From Pseudidiomarina sediminum DSM 21906 (GTDB taxonomy: Bacteria; Pseudomonadota; Gammaproteobacteria; Enterobacterales; Alteromonadaceae): 64,000 nucleotides of DNA. The notes beneath the pieces were generated by a model. It did no database searches, had not been told where the DNA came from, and was given only the letters and a program-made list of their open reading frames with translations. Positions 36,346 through 45,202 of this stretch are shown here, piece after piece. The DNA is taken from NCBI RefSeq assembly GCF_000423165.1, contig NZ_AUHL01000005.1, positions 62,001 through 126,000 on the forward strand, written 5' to 3'. The position numbers were made by a program, and so were the translations under genes. Position 1 is the stretch's first letter. Every line of letters starts with the position of its first letter.

Positions 36346-38097
36346 TTACTCTTGCTGCGGCCAATGAAAAATGAAGCGCACACCACGTTCACCATTCGCT
36401 TGCAGCCTGTACTCGCACTCATACTGATCAAGTATCTTTTTAATAATTGCTAAGCCAAGTCCGCTACCTTCCACTTCGTCACGAGGCTTCAGTGTATGAA
36501 ATAACTCAAATACCCGGTCGCGATGCTCTGCGGGAATGCCCGGCCCATCATCAGCAACCTCAAACCGGTAGCCTTTTTCATCGCGGACACCATATACCGT
36601 GATGACCCCTTGCGCGCGATCATGGTGCTTGATTGCATTTGCAATTAAATTTCGAAAAACCAACTCAAATGGAGTGGTAAATACCTTAATCTCACCAATA
36701 ACATCATGACACTCAAGCTTAAACCCCTTTGGCGGATCAAGTAAGGCAAAAATTTCCTCAATACGTTTGGTGAACGAGAAGCATTCGACAACACCTTCTT
36801 TGCGTCCGACGCGTGAGTAAATGAGCAAGTCATCGAGTAAATTTTCTAGTCGCGCGACGCGACTTTGTAACAACTTTAGATAGTCAGCGGTTTGCGTCTC
36901 GAGCTTGCCGTGTAAGTCTTCCTCAATCCAATCTGCCAGACGCTGAATACCGCGCAGTGGCGCTTTTAAATCATGAGAGGCAACAAAGGCAAACTGATCC
37001 AATTCTCGGTTCGCCTCCTCCAACTCTTGTTGCCGTAGGCGTAAGTCTTGGGTCACCTCGTTGGCATATGCGACGGCGATACGATTGGCACGATTCAAGA
37101 GGACAAAAATAATAATGAGTAGCAGATCGATGACGATCCCGCCGAGTAGAATAAGAAGGGGTTGATGATGGGTGTTTTGTTGCCGAAACAAGGCCGTAGT
37201 TTGCACCTGAAAATCCCAGGTGCGGCCGTAAAATGGTACGCTAAACGAGGCTGAAAACATGGGGTTCGCATCATAATCTACAGAGGCCTCAGAAAGCTCG
37301 CTGTAGAGCGATTGCTGCGCATCATGAATACTAAAGTGCACCTGCCGATTGACATTTTCCAACACCCCATCCATGAGCTTATGCATAATAAAAGGCGCGT
37401 AAACTAAGCCTCGAAACTCTGAGCGACGTTGCGCAAGCGTCGGTTGCTCTAATCGCTGTGCATACCAAGGTGCATAAAATAAAAATCCAGGCGTACGCAT
37501 ATCATCTTGCACCAACGTAATAGGACCGGTAATACTCGCGGTGCCAGTATCACGAGCACGCTGTGCTGCTTGGTAACGGTTTTCTTCATGTGCCATGTCC
37601 AAGCCGACGGCCTGTCGATTTAGCTGTTGTGGCTCAATGTAAGTAATCGGCCAATAGTCTGTTTCGTGATGGGCGGGATACACCTGATAGTCAGGCAAAC
37701 TTTCTCGCTGCCAGGTTAAGTAGGTTTCAAATGCCTGAGCTGGCACATAATGAATGACGCCAATACCGTTGATCCCGGGAAACCGCGTTTCAATTTGCAG
37801 ACTCTCAGCGAACAGACGCCAATCTTCCCGCGTTGCGTCATGGGGCAACATATGCAGGGCCGCAACGCCGCCCCAGAGAGCTTCTTCATAACGCACCATA
37901 CGCTCTTGCACCAGTTCAAGCAGTTGTGCGGCTTGATAATCAAACTGTGCTTTATTGCGTTTCTCAACTTGTTGCGATGCAATCAACCATGCACCGAGCG
38001 TTAACAGCAGCGATAAAATAACGACGATCCAATGGTGCCAAGGCAAGAACCGTTTGACCATGTTGGGGAACACATTCGAAACCGTCGTTGTTTGCAC
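36346..38097 (-). CDS. CHASE-domain sensor histidine kinase
   Basis: 583 residues. Helix 1 (about 22-42) and helix 2 (about 310-332) enclose a periplasmic CHASE domain with the signatures FPGINGIGVIHYVPA and TDYWPITYIEPQ. After a coiled segment (RQQELEEANRELDQ) the HisKA box FVASHDLKAPLRG carries the phospho-His, and the HATPase domain has NLIANAIKHH, VADDGPGIP and GSGLGLAIIKKI, all intact. The adjacent REC-GGDEF-EAL protein is the probable partner, so an extracellular small-molecule signal would be turned into a c-di-GMP change. Confidence 0.93.
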   Translation of the reverse strand: MQTTTVSNVFPNMVKRFLPWHHWIVVILSLLLTLGAWLIASQQVEKRNKAQFDYQAAQLLELVQERMVRYEEALWGGVAALHMLPHDATREDWRLFAESLQIETRFPGINGIGVIHYVPAQAFETYLTWQRESLPDYQVYPAHHETDYWPITYIEPQQLNRQAVGLDMAHEENRYQAAQRARDTGTASITGPITLVQDDMRTPGFLFYAPWYAQRLEQPTLAQRRSEFRGLVYAPFIMHKLMDGVLENVNRQVHFSIHDAQQSLYSELSEASVDYDANPMFSASFSVPFYGRTWDFQVQTTALFRQQNTHHQPLLILLGGIVIDLLLIIIFVLLNRANRIAVAYANEVTQDLRLRQQELEEANRELDQFAFVASHDLKAPLRGIQRLADWIEEDLHGKLETQTADYLKLLQSRVARLENLLDDLLIYSRVGRKEGVVECFSFTKRIEEIFALLDPPKGFKLECHDVIGEIKVFTTPFELVFRNLIANAIKHHDRAQGVITVYGVRDEKGYRFEVADDGPGIPAEHRDRVFELFHTLKPRDEVEGSGLGLAIIKKILDQYECEYRLQANGERGVRFIFHWPQQE

Positions 38098-38220
38098 GCA
38101 GTAGGCCTTGTATCAGAATATAAAAACTTAATGTAGCAGCCCTTTAAACTACATAAAAGCGATTCAAGAAGAATACTTTGGTCGTAAGTAATTCTACTAA
38201 CAAACAGACCTTTGTCGACG

Positions 38221-39525
38221 TTAAATTAAGTACAAACGATGGCTTGCGGTGACGCTTTCTAGGAGTGCCTGCGGCACACCTTCACGCTGCGCAAGTTCCG
38301 GCCATGTACGCACCACTGCCACGATATCTTGGATCACTTGCATCGCTTCGCGGCGGCTGAAGTTGGAAATGAGCTCAGCAATCGCCAACAGATCCGCTAA
38401 TTCAAAATCATCGCGCTTACCATTCAGCGCTAACTGATGTTTCGCGACCCAGTCCGAGCTTGGCTTGTAACTCCAGGCCATGTCATAAGCCGGTGCTAAG
38501 GCCCACTCGAAATTATCATCGACATAAAACGCCGTATTTTTGGTGTGATCGTCATGATTGCGTGCGACCACGTTAAACACCATCCGCCGAAAGAGTTGCA
38601 GCTGTTCCTGATGGGTTAAGCCTAATTGGCGGGCCACAGCAAACAATTGCTCGTAACTGAAGTGACCTGGTTTTTTATAGTCTGCGTGCGCCATGGCACA
38701 CAAGGTCATCACGTGATACTTCTGGTTGTGCTCACGGTCAAAACGCTTGGTCATAAAATGTGCCCGATCGCCTTCACGCAACAATTCACAAGGGTTCATT
38801 TCAATACCGCACTGGCTCGCCATAAGGTAATAAACATACTCCATGAGGCCAAAACCTTTTGGGTCGCCGAAGGTTTGCACGCCATGACGATGCTCCTCAA
38901 CCCCGTCAAATTTCAACAAATAGTGTTCGTAGCCTGCGGGCGCAGCAACCTGCCCCGACAAAATATGATCACGTGCTGAATTAATGGCAATCACCGCTTT
39001 TGGACGCGCCCCACCTGCTGAAGTGCCGACCTGGATCAGGTTGACCATAGCGTCATCGTCCGTAGTTTGCGTTGCAAACGCAGTGCGTTCATCAAGGACG
39101 CTCTGCGCCAGCTTGACCAAATCCGCCAAATCGACCTCAAACAAGGTTTCGCTATTGAGCTGTTGTGCTGGCTGATACTCCAAGGCTCCCATGCCACGTG
39201 TACCGGTATAGAGCAGTCGATCCAGCGCAGTAAACTGCTCAGCATCCAAGCCTTTACGCGCCAGCCATGCATCAATCAACGCATTACCAAAGTCATCAGG
39301 TAACGAGTCCGCAAATACCGCAGGTAAGCCTTTAAAGGTCGGATAGGCCAATTCAGGAAAGCGAAACACCCCTGCCTGCAAAGGCAAGTGTATCGGGTCA
39401 ATGGCAAATCCCTCCGCCAACCATTCAGGAGCGTATTCAAACTCAACCACGACACTATCATCAGCTTGGGCTAACGCACCCACTCTAAAACCGTCAAACT
39501 CGACGGTGCAAACCTTAGCAACCAT
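38221..39525 (-). CDS. hipA: HipA-family serine/threonine kinase toxin
   Basis: 434-residue HipA-type kinase. The N-terminal HipA domain (about 1-110, with FADSLPDDFGNALI) is followed by GTSAGGARPKAVIAI (nucleotide-loop region), EHYLLKF with the ATP-binding Lys, and the catalytic NHDDHTKN and APAYDMAW motifs carrying the catalytic Asp and metal-binding Asp. E. coli HipA phosphorylates glutamyl-tRNA synthetase and causes growth arrest; the target here is unknown, and some HipA homologues act on other proteins. It follows the HTH antitoxin gene by nine bases. Confidence 0.92.
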   Translation of the reverse strand: MVAKVCTVEFDGFRVGALAQADDSVVVEFEYAPEWLAEGFAIDPIHLPLQAGVFRFPELAYPTFKGLPAVFADSLPDDFGNALIDAWLARKGLDAEQFTALDRLLYTGTRGMGALEYQPAQQLNSETLFEVDLADLVKLAQSVLDERTAFATQTTDDDAMVNLIQVGTSAGGARPKAVIAINSARDHILSGQVAAPAGYEHYLLKFDGVEEHRHGVQTFGDPKGFGLMEYVYYLMASQCGIEMNPCELLREGDRAHFMTKRFDREHNQKYHVMTLCAMAHADYKKPGHFSYEQLFAVARQLGLTHQEQLQLFRRMVFNVVARNHDDHTKNTAFYVDDNFEWALAPAYDMAWSYKPSSDWVAKHQLALNGKRDDFELADLLAIAELISNFSRREAMQVIQDIVAVVRTWPELAQREGVPQALLESVTASHRLYLI

Positions 39526-39534
39526 AGGCTCCTC

Positions 39535-39885
39535 TTATTTCGTTTTGTACTGCTGACGACGTGCTTTTAACCGTGCCAAGCGCTCACTTGCGGAAGATGT
39601 TGCCGCGCCTTTTCGGGCCTGTCCCTGTAAACGCTGCATTGGCGTTTCACTCTGCTCAGGCAACAGCACTTCTAACTGCTCGATGAGATCCAGCTGACGT
39701 AACAACGCAATGAAGGTTTGTAAGCGGCAACCACCATCTTTAATGGCGCGATACGATTTGGCTGTAATACCAATACGTTCAGCAATTTCTGCCTGCGTCC
39801 AGCCCAGTGTTTTACGTCGTTTCTCAATACGATCGTAAAGCGTAGCGATCACTACTTTGTCTGAAAGCGTTCGGGAAAGTTTCAT
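39535..39885 (-). CDS. hipB: HipB-like HTH antitoxin
   Basis: 116-residue DNA-binding protein. The helix-turn-helix (RRKTLGWTQAEIAERIGITAKSYRAIKDGG, about 23-52) is of the Xre/Cro type, and the C-terminal part (MQRLQGQARKGAATSSASERLARLKARRQQYKTK) is basic and probably disordered. It should bind the operator just upstream, repress the operon and neutralise HipA. Antitoxin first, toxin second is the usual order. Confidence 0.85.
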   Translation of the reverse strand: MKLSRTLSDKVVIATLYDRIEKRRKTLGWTQAEIAERIGITAKSYRAIKDGGCRLQTFIALLRQLDLIEQLEVLLPEQSETPMQRLQGQARKGAATSSASERLARLKARRQQYKTK

Positions 39886-39897
39886 GATGAGTAGATT

Positions 39898-39936
39898 ATT
39901 ACCTATATCAGTTCATTTATTAACTATATAGGTAAT
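39898..39936. promoter_or_regulatory. hipBA operator, perfect inverted repeat
   Basis: ATTACCTATAT at 39898-39908 and its exact complement ATATAGGTAAT at 39926-39936, centres 28 bases apart in AT-rich DNA directly upstream of hipB (ATG at 39885). Likely the autorepression site of HipB; it also lies 159 bases upstream of the divergent TonB receptor start. Confidence 0.75.
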
Positions 39937-40094
39937 ATAGTACCCAATCAATAAAACACAACACCATGACCAGCCTTTTACAAAAAAACAGCACTAATTA
40001 CTTTACATCTAACCTTGATACCTATACCATCCAGCCATATAGACGTCTAAACACCCAAAATCAAGAACATTTAAATTCATTAGCGAGGCATTCA

Positions 40095-42719
40095 ATGAAA
40101 TCTCAGTGGTCCCCATCTTTCCTTCACACCGCCATTATTACAGCACTTAGCAGTGGACTTCTTAGCGCCCCTGCCATGGCAGAGACGTCAACACCTAACG
40201 CAGCGGAACGCATTACGGTGACAGGTTCGTTTATTAAACGTAATCAACACGAAGATGCCACGCCACTACAGATTATTGATGCCGAAGCCATTGCCGCAAC
40301 CGGAGAAGTTACCCTAAGCGACGTGTTACGTTCGATTACTGTCAGTACTGGTAACAGTTTTGATGAGCAATACACCAGCAGCTTCTCTGCAGGCTCGGCG
40401 TCGGTTGGTTTACGCGGCTTAAGTCCGAAAAACACCCTCGTTTTAGTGAATGGGCAGCGCGTGGCCAACTACGGTTTTGCCCTTGGCACCCAAGATACTT
40501 TTGTCGATTTGAACGCCCTCCCATTAAGTGCCATTGCACGTATTGAAGTGCTTAAAGATGGCGCCTCATCGGTCTATGGCTCGGATGCAATTGCTGGCGT
40601 GGTCAACATTATTTTGCAAGACAATGTGCAACAAACCTCAGTCAAAGCAAACTACGGTGGTGCCACCCAAGGTTCTTTAGATCAATTTGGCGCAAGCTTG
40701 CTTACCGGTTTCGGCGATGTCTACGACGAAGGTTACCAACTTACCTTAAGCTACAGCTACCTTACCCGTGAGCGCTTGGACGCAAGTGAACGTGACTTTA
40801 CCAAGTCAGGTGATTTTCGCCATTTACCTGGCGGTCGTTTGACTGGCTGGTCAACCCGTGGCGGGAACTATCTTGATGATCCGCAAAACCCACGTCCATT
40901 CGAAACCTGCCCTGGCGAAGCTGAACTGCGTGACCGCAGCGACTTCACTCCCGGCGCTGAAGGACAAATTTGTGCCTTTAATGGCCAAGCCTACAATACT
41001 TTGCAACCCAAAGTGGAACGTCATCAACTCTCGATTCAAGGTAAAGTACAGCTTGCCGATGACTGGCAAGGCTTCAGTGAGTTGCTTTACAGCAACAACC
41101 GTTCAAGCCTGATCTTTGGCAGCCCATTGTCGATTGGCGCCGGCTTACGCGCTTACGATCAAGACACCGGTACCTTAGTGAACATTCCGGTCGAATTCCC
41201 GGTCGGCCACCCGGCGAACCCAGGCTCAGAGCCATTGCCGTTTGACTACACCTTCTTTGATCTTGGCGCTCGCGAGAAAGCCAACAAACAAGACTTTTAT
41301 CGTGTTGTTGCGGGCGTGCGTTATGAAGGACTCGATTGGAATGCGTCATTCCAAGGCGTGCAATCGCAAAGCCGCCAACGTGAATACGTGCAAAACTTTG
41401 TCAATCGCTACACCTTTGAACAAGTGCTGGCAGATGGTAGCTATGACTTCCTCGGCGGTGAAAATAGCGCTGACGTTATCGATGCCCTGCGCATTAACAC
41501 GCGTCGTCCGGGCTTCTATGAACTGCAGGGATTAAACTTTAACGCGAGTACGATTGTCAGCGAACTGGCCCACGGTCCATTGAGCGTCGCCTTCGGTGCT
41601 GACTGGCGTCGCGAATCCATGGACGCTGGCACCTCACCAGAGGTCTTGTCAGGCACCGAGTTACGCCCGGCAATTAACCTAATTAAAGGTGAGCGCGATA
41701 TCGTCGCAGGCTTTGTCGAGGTTGATTTGCCAGTTATCGAAGACGGAACCATTAGTGCCGCAGCGCGTTACGATCGTTATGATGACTTTGGTTCTGCTTG
41801 GTCACCAAAACTTGCATTTCATTACCTGCTCGCAGATGACTGGCTGGTTCGTGCCGCTTGGTCACGAGGCTTTCGAGCGCCTTCACTGCCAGAGATTGCC
41901 GACAGTAACACCATCAGCTATGGCTCGGTCATCGACCCGTTTGATCCGATTGAACCAGGTGTACGTCGCGGTTTTACCCAAATTCGAAGTGGTAACTCGG
42001 AACTTGAAGCTGAACGTTCAACGCACGTGAACGCCGGGATCATTTGGTCACCGACACATCAGGTGAATATTGCGTTAGATCTGTTCCAAATTGAACAAGA
42101 TGGCATTATCGCCTCAGACAACGCGCAATTTATTGTCAGTAACCCTGACATTTACGGCGAGCGCATTCAACGTGACGCCGCCGGTCGTTTGCAAATCATT
42201 ACCAATCAATACCGCAACCAAGGTACCCGCACCACCACAGGTTTTGATATTGACTTCAGCTACCAGCGTGAACTTGCTGAAGGCCAGTTGAAAGTGCAAA
42301 GCACTTGGTCACACTTGCTCGATTACAAACAAGCTCTAGTGGCTGGCCAAGACGCCATCAACGGCGCAGGCAATAACCTTTTTGGTGCCCTGCCTGAATG
42401 GAAAGGTCAAACCCAAGTGCGCTGGCAGCGCGATGTTTGGCAACTGGGTTTAAATGCCAACTACACCAGCAGCTACGTACAAAAAGTAGCGACCAGCGCC
42501 AGTAACCCAGGCCTTGATACCAAAGTCGAGCACTTCTGGGACCTCGGTGCACAGGTGGTGTATCACGGCCTAGCCAATACCCAAGTCACCTTGGGCGTGC
42601 AAAACTTACTCGATCAAGATCCGCCGTTTGATCCAGCAGGTGGTGCCTACGGTTACGACATGACGCAATACAATGTCCGTGGCCGTACCATTAACCTCGG
42701 TGTGAATTACACCTTCTAA
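40095..42719 (+). CDS. TonB-dependent outer-membrane receptor, substrate unknown
   Basis: 874 residues from the ATG at 40095, which has GAGG seven bases upstream and gives a signal peptide (HTAIITALSSGLLSAPAMA); the longer frame from 39966 lacks one. A TonB-box-like ERITVTGSFIKRNQ is followed by a plug domain (QIIDAEAIAATGEVTLSDVLR to RIEVLKDGASSVYGSDAIAGVVNI) and a 22-strand barrel ending VNYTF. Two cysteines in an extracellular loop (FETCPGEAE and EGQICAF) may pair. No neighbouring transporter hints at the ligand. Followed by a strong terminator. Confidence 0.92.
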   Translation: MKSQWSPSFLHTAIITALSSGLLSAPAMAETSTPNAAERITVTGSFIKRNQHEDATPLQIIDAEAIAATGEVTLSDVLRSITVSTGNSFDEQYTSSFSAGSASVGLRGLSPKNTLVLVNGQRVANYGFALGTQDTFVDLNALPLSAIARIEVLKDGASSVYGSDAIAGVVNIILQDNVQQTSVKANYGGATQGSLDQFGASLLTGFGDVYDEGYQLTLSYSYLTRERLDASERDFTKSGDFRHLPGGRLTGWSTRGGNYLDDPQNPRPFETCPGEAELRDRSDFTPGAEGQICAFNGQAYNTLQPKVERHQLSIQGKVQLADDWQGFSELLYSNNRSSLIFGSPLSIGAGLRAYDQDTGTLVNIPVEFPVGHPANPGSEPLPFDYTFFDLGAREKANKQDFYRVVAGVRYEGLDWNASFQGVQSQSRQREYVQNFVNRYTFEQVLADGSYDFLGGENSADVIDALRINTRRPGFYELQGLNFNASTIVSELAHGPLSVAFGADWRRESMDAGTSPEVLSGTELRPAINLIKGERDIVAGFVEVDLPVIEDGTISAAARYDRYDDFGSAWSPKLAFHYLLADDWLVRAAWSRGFRAPSLPEIADSNTISYGSVIDPFDPIEPGVRRGFTQIRSGNSELEAERSTHVNAGIIWSPTHQVNIALDLFQIEQDGIIASDNAQFIVSNPDIYGERIQRDAAGRLQIITNQYRNQGTRTTTGFDIDFSYQRELAEGQLKVQSTWSHLLDYKQALVAGQDAINGAGNNLFGALPEWKGQTQVRWQRDVWQLGLNANYTSSYVQKVATSASNPGLDTKVEHFWDLGAQVVYHGLANTQVTLGVQNLLDQDPPFDPAGGAYGYDMTQYNVRGRTINLGVNYTF

Positions 42720-42725
42720 CGAAAA

Positions 42726-42752
42726 CGCCGCTCAATTGAGCGGCGCTTTTTT
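42726..42752 (+). terminator. rho-independent terminator after the TonB receptor
   Basis: Perfect palindromic stem CGCCGCTCAATTGAGCGGCG followed by six T. Confidence 0.9.
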
Positions 42753-42763
42753 AGCAAGCGTGA

Positions 42764-43291
42764 TTACAACATCCGTTTTAAAGTGTTGTCTTTCTTAATA
42801 AAGTGATGCACCAAGCCCATCACAATATGCCCAGCAACCAACACTAGCATGACCCACGCAATCGGTGAGTGGTAGTGGCCCAAGTCAGCCATCCATTGCA
42901 TCTCTTCACCACGGGCGATGAGCTGCATGCCGAAGACCTTCAAGCCATAGCCCTTACCGACCAAATACATAATGCCCGAAATTGGCATCAACAACATGCT
43001 CAGGTACAGCAAGCCATGACCGGCTTTGACCAACACGCGTGAGGCATTTTCAGGTTCAGGCCGTTGCTTACTTTGACGAATTGACCACACCAAACGCAGC
43101 ACGACCAGCAACAGTAATACCGTGCCAATACTCACATGGTAAGGCACCAGGTTTTCACCGACCCAATGCTCACCGTCACTGATGCGATCAAAAAACTTCA
43201 GAAACTGCCACGCCAATAAGGTGGCCATCACCCAGTGAAAAAACTTAGATACACTGCCGTAGCGAGCGGTTGAATCATTCAACATTGTCAT
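42764..43291 (-). CDS. cytochrome b561
   Basis: 175-residue four-helix di-haem membrane protein. Histidine pairs suited to haem binding are seen in KFFHWVMA (helix 1), VPYHVSIG (helix 2), KAGHGLLYLSM (helix 3) and VAGHIVMGLVHHF (helix 4). Bacterial cytochrome b561 moves electrons between quinol and superoxide or other acceptors. Its start overlaps the stop of the DODA-type dioxygenase gene by four bases, so the two are co-translated. Confidence 0.92.
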   Translation of the reverse strand: MTMLNDSTARYGSVSKFFHWVMATLLAWQFLKFFDRISDGEHWVGENLVPYHVSIGTVLLLLVVLRLVWSIRQSKQRPEPENASRVLVKAGHGLLYLSMLLMPISGIMYLVGKGYGLKVFGMQLIARGEEMQWMADLGHYHSPIAWVMLVLVAGHIVMGLVHHFIKKDNTLKRML

Positions 43292-44127
43292 TCTCCATTA
43301 CTTTCAAGGTTGCCAAATCGAAATGCCGACAGTTGGGTTTTCAACACCTGTTGGCTGTAAACTTTTGCTCCTAAATCAGTCCCTGCCGCTCCGGCAGCGA
43401 CTAATAAAGGCACGAAATGCTCTTCTTTACCCGGTGGATGACAGTCCTGTGCGTAAGGCGCCTGCTGCCACTGCAATAATGCCTGCGTACGCTGTGGTTC
43501 GGGTTGCTCCAGCGTTGCCGTTAACCAAGCGTCAAAGGCGACCGACGGCGCCGTATAACGGACATCCCCATAGCCAGGCATGTTATGAAAACTCATGCCA
43601 CTGGCCACCACCATTACTCCCTGTGCACGCAATGGCGCCAGCGCTCGGCCTAACGCGAGATGCGCAGCGGCGTTATTATCCTGACCTATCGCCACTTGTA
43701 CAACCGGAATCGATGCATCTGGCAGCATCACTTTTAGCGGAATGAACACGCCATGATCCCAACCACGCTCAGGGTCGAGCTTAGTGGGCAATTGCTGTTG
43801 CTGTAATAAAGCAACGATGTCCGCAGCCAAGTCAGGTGCACCTGCAGCTCGGTAGGTCAACCTATACGTCGACTCGGGAAAGCCATAGTAATCATAAATA
43901 AGTTCAGGTTGTGGCGCGCCTGTTACCGCAAATGTCTCGCTTTGCCAATGTGCTGAAATGACGACAATCGCGCGTGGCCGCTGCGGTAACGAGGGGATCA
44001 CTTTGGCCAAAAAGTCTGCCATCTGCAGCCAAGTGTCGGCCGGTTGCCAGTCCATAAAAAAGCACGGACCTGCGCCGTGGGGGATAAACCAAACCGGTTG
44101 TTGGTAAGTCGCTGTTGTCACACTCAT
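43288..44127 (-). CDS. DODA-type (class III extradiol) ring-cleaving dioxygenase
   Basis: 279-residue non-haem iron(II) or zinc enzyme of the 4,5-DOPA dioxygenase (YgiD/LigB-like) family. Conserved histidines appear in IPHGAGPCFFMDW, VVISAHWQS, GWDHGVFIPLKVM and GMSFHNMPG. It would open a catechol-type ring using O2; the natural substrate is uncertain, and many bacterial members act promiscuously. It overlaps the cytochrome b561 gene and diverges from a LysR regulator, a layout common for enzymes responding to aromatic or redox-active compounds. Confidence 0.88.
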   Translation of the reverse strand: MSVTTATYQQPVWFIPHGAGPCFFMDWQPADTWLQMADFLAKVIPSLPQRPRAIVVISAHWQSETFAVTGAPQPELIYDYYGFPESTYRLTYRAAGAPDLAADIVALLQQQQLPTKLDPERGWDHGVFIPLKVMLPDASIPVVQVAIGQDNNAAAHLALGRALAPLRAQGVMVVASGMSFHNMPGYGDVRYTAPSVAFDAWLTATLEQPEPQRTQALLQWQQAPYAQDCHPPGKEEHFVPLLVAAGAAGTDLGAKVYSQQVLKTQLSAFRFGNLESNGE

Positions 44128-44190
44128 GTCGACCTCTCACGTCAACTGCAATGAAATACCAACAGGATAATATTTTACTTTCAGTATGAT

Positions 44191-44200
44191 AATAGCTATT
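44191..44200. promoter_or_regulatory. possible LysR site between dioxygenase and regulator genes
   Basis: AATAGCTATT, a 10-base perfect palindrome in the AT-rich 107-base gap between divergent genes, 34 bases before the regulator ATG. Short, so only suggestive. Confidence 0.35.
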
Positions 44201-44234
44201 TTTTACAAACAACTTTTACCTAGAGTGTTAAATA

Positions 44235-45146
44235 ATGCTAGATCATGTCACCACCCTACGCGTTTTTCATGCCGCCGCTGCCCGCGGTAGCTTGTCAGCG
44301 GCGGCGCGGCACTTAGGGATGTCGCCAGCGATGGCGTCAAAACACATGAACGCACTTGAAGCACGCTTAGGTGCGAAACTGTTGGAGCGTTCAACCCGCC
44401 GTTTAAGTTTGACGGAGTTGGGCGAGACCTATCTACAAAGTAGCCAACAAATTTTACGCGAACTAGATGACTTGGAAGCCGATATTCAAGCGCGCCAACA
44501 ACATGTACAAGGTCGTCTCAACGTCAATGCACCGCTGTCCTTCGGCACCCAATTCATCACGCCACTCATTGCGCCGTTAAGTCAACGCTACCCGCTCCTT
44601 GACGTTGCGTTGAATCTCAGTGATGCACATCATGACCTGTCGCAACGCAATTGGGACGTTACCATTCGTGTGGGAGTACTTGGCGACAGTGGTCTGCGCG
44701 CGCGTAAATTGGCTGACTGTCCAGTGGTGCTCTGTGCGTCACCAGCCTATTGGCAACAACACGGCAAACCGCAAAGCTTGACTGAGTTAGCCGAGCACAA
44801 TTGTCTTAGTTACACGCTCTCGGACGCACAAAACCAAGGCATGTGGCGCTTTGGCCGTGACGGCGAACACCGTGTACCGGTGACCGGTAGTTTCTCAGCC
44901 AACAACGGTGATGCGCTACGGATCGCTGCCGAGCAACACCTCGGTATCATCTATCAACCTTTGTTCATTGTTGCTGATGCCCTAAAACGCGGCACCTTAG
45001 AGACCATCACACTTAACGTGCCCAACCTTCAACTCGGTGGTATTCATGCCTTGTTTCATGCTGATCAACGGCAGCCGGCAAAGGTCCGCGCCTTTATCGA
45101 CTATCTAGCAGAACACTTCGCAGCCACCCGCTTCGACGCTAGTTAA
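44235..45146 (+). CDS. LysR-family transcriptional regulator
   Basis: 303 residues. The N-terminal winged HTH (VTTLRVFHAAAARGSLSAAARHLGMSPAMASKHMNALEARLG) is followed by RRLSLTELGETYL and a helical linker; the C-terminal periplasmic-binding-like effector domain starts near VQGRLNVNAPLSFG. That segment is typical of the CrgA/DsdC-like subgroup. It likely regulates the divergent dioxygenase-cytochrome b561 operon and itself. Effector unknown. Confidence 0.92.
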   Translation: MLDHVTTLRVFHAAAARGSLSAAARHLGMSPAMASKHMNALEARLGAKLLERSTRRLSLTELGETYLQSSQQILRELDDLEADIQARQQHVQGRLNVNAPLSFGTQFITPLIAPLSQRYPLLDVALNLSDAHHDLSQRNWDVTIRVGVLGDSGLRARKLADCPVVLCASPAYWQQHGKPQSLTELAEHNCLSYTLSDAQNQGMWRFGRDGEHRVPVTGSFSANNGDALRIAAEQHLGIIYQPLFIVADALKRGTLETITLNVPNLQLGGIHALFHADQRQPAKVRAFIDYLAEHFAATRFDAS

Positions 45147-45172
45147 AAAAAAGCCCCAGCAAAAGCTGGGGC
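45145..45172 (-). terminator. terminator of the leftward zinc-uptake operon
   Basis: GCCCCAGC AAAA GCTGGGGC, an 8-bp stem preceded on the plus strand by eight A, i.e. a T-run for leftward transcripts. The rightward lysR gene gets no T-run from it. Confidence 0.85.
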
Positions 45173-45202
45173 AAATCCACAACAATCCAAGGAAGTAAGG
45201 GA

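Noticed and set aside
39966-40094. 43 extra N-terminal codons for the TonB receptor
   Set aside because: The extension is polar and has no ribosome site; the ATG at 40095 gives a proper signal peptide.
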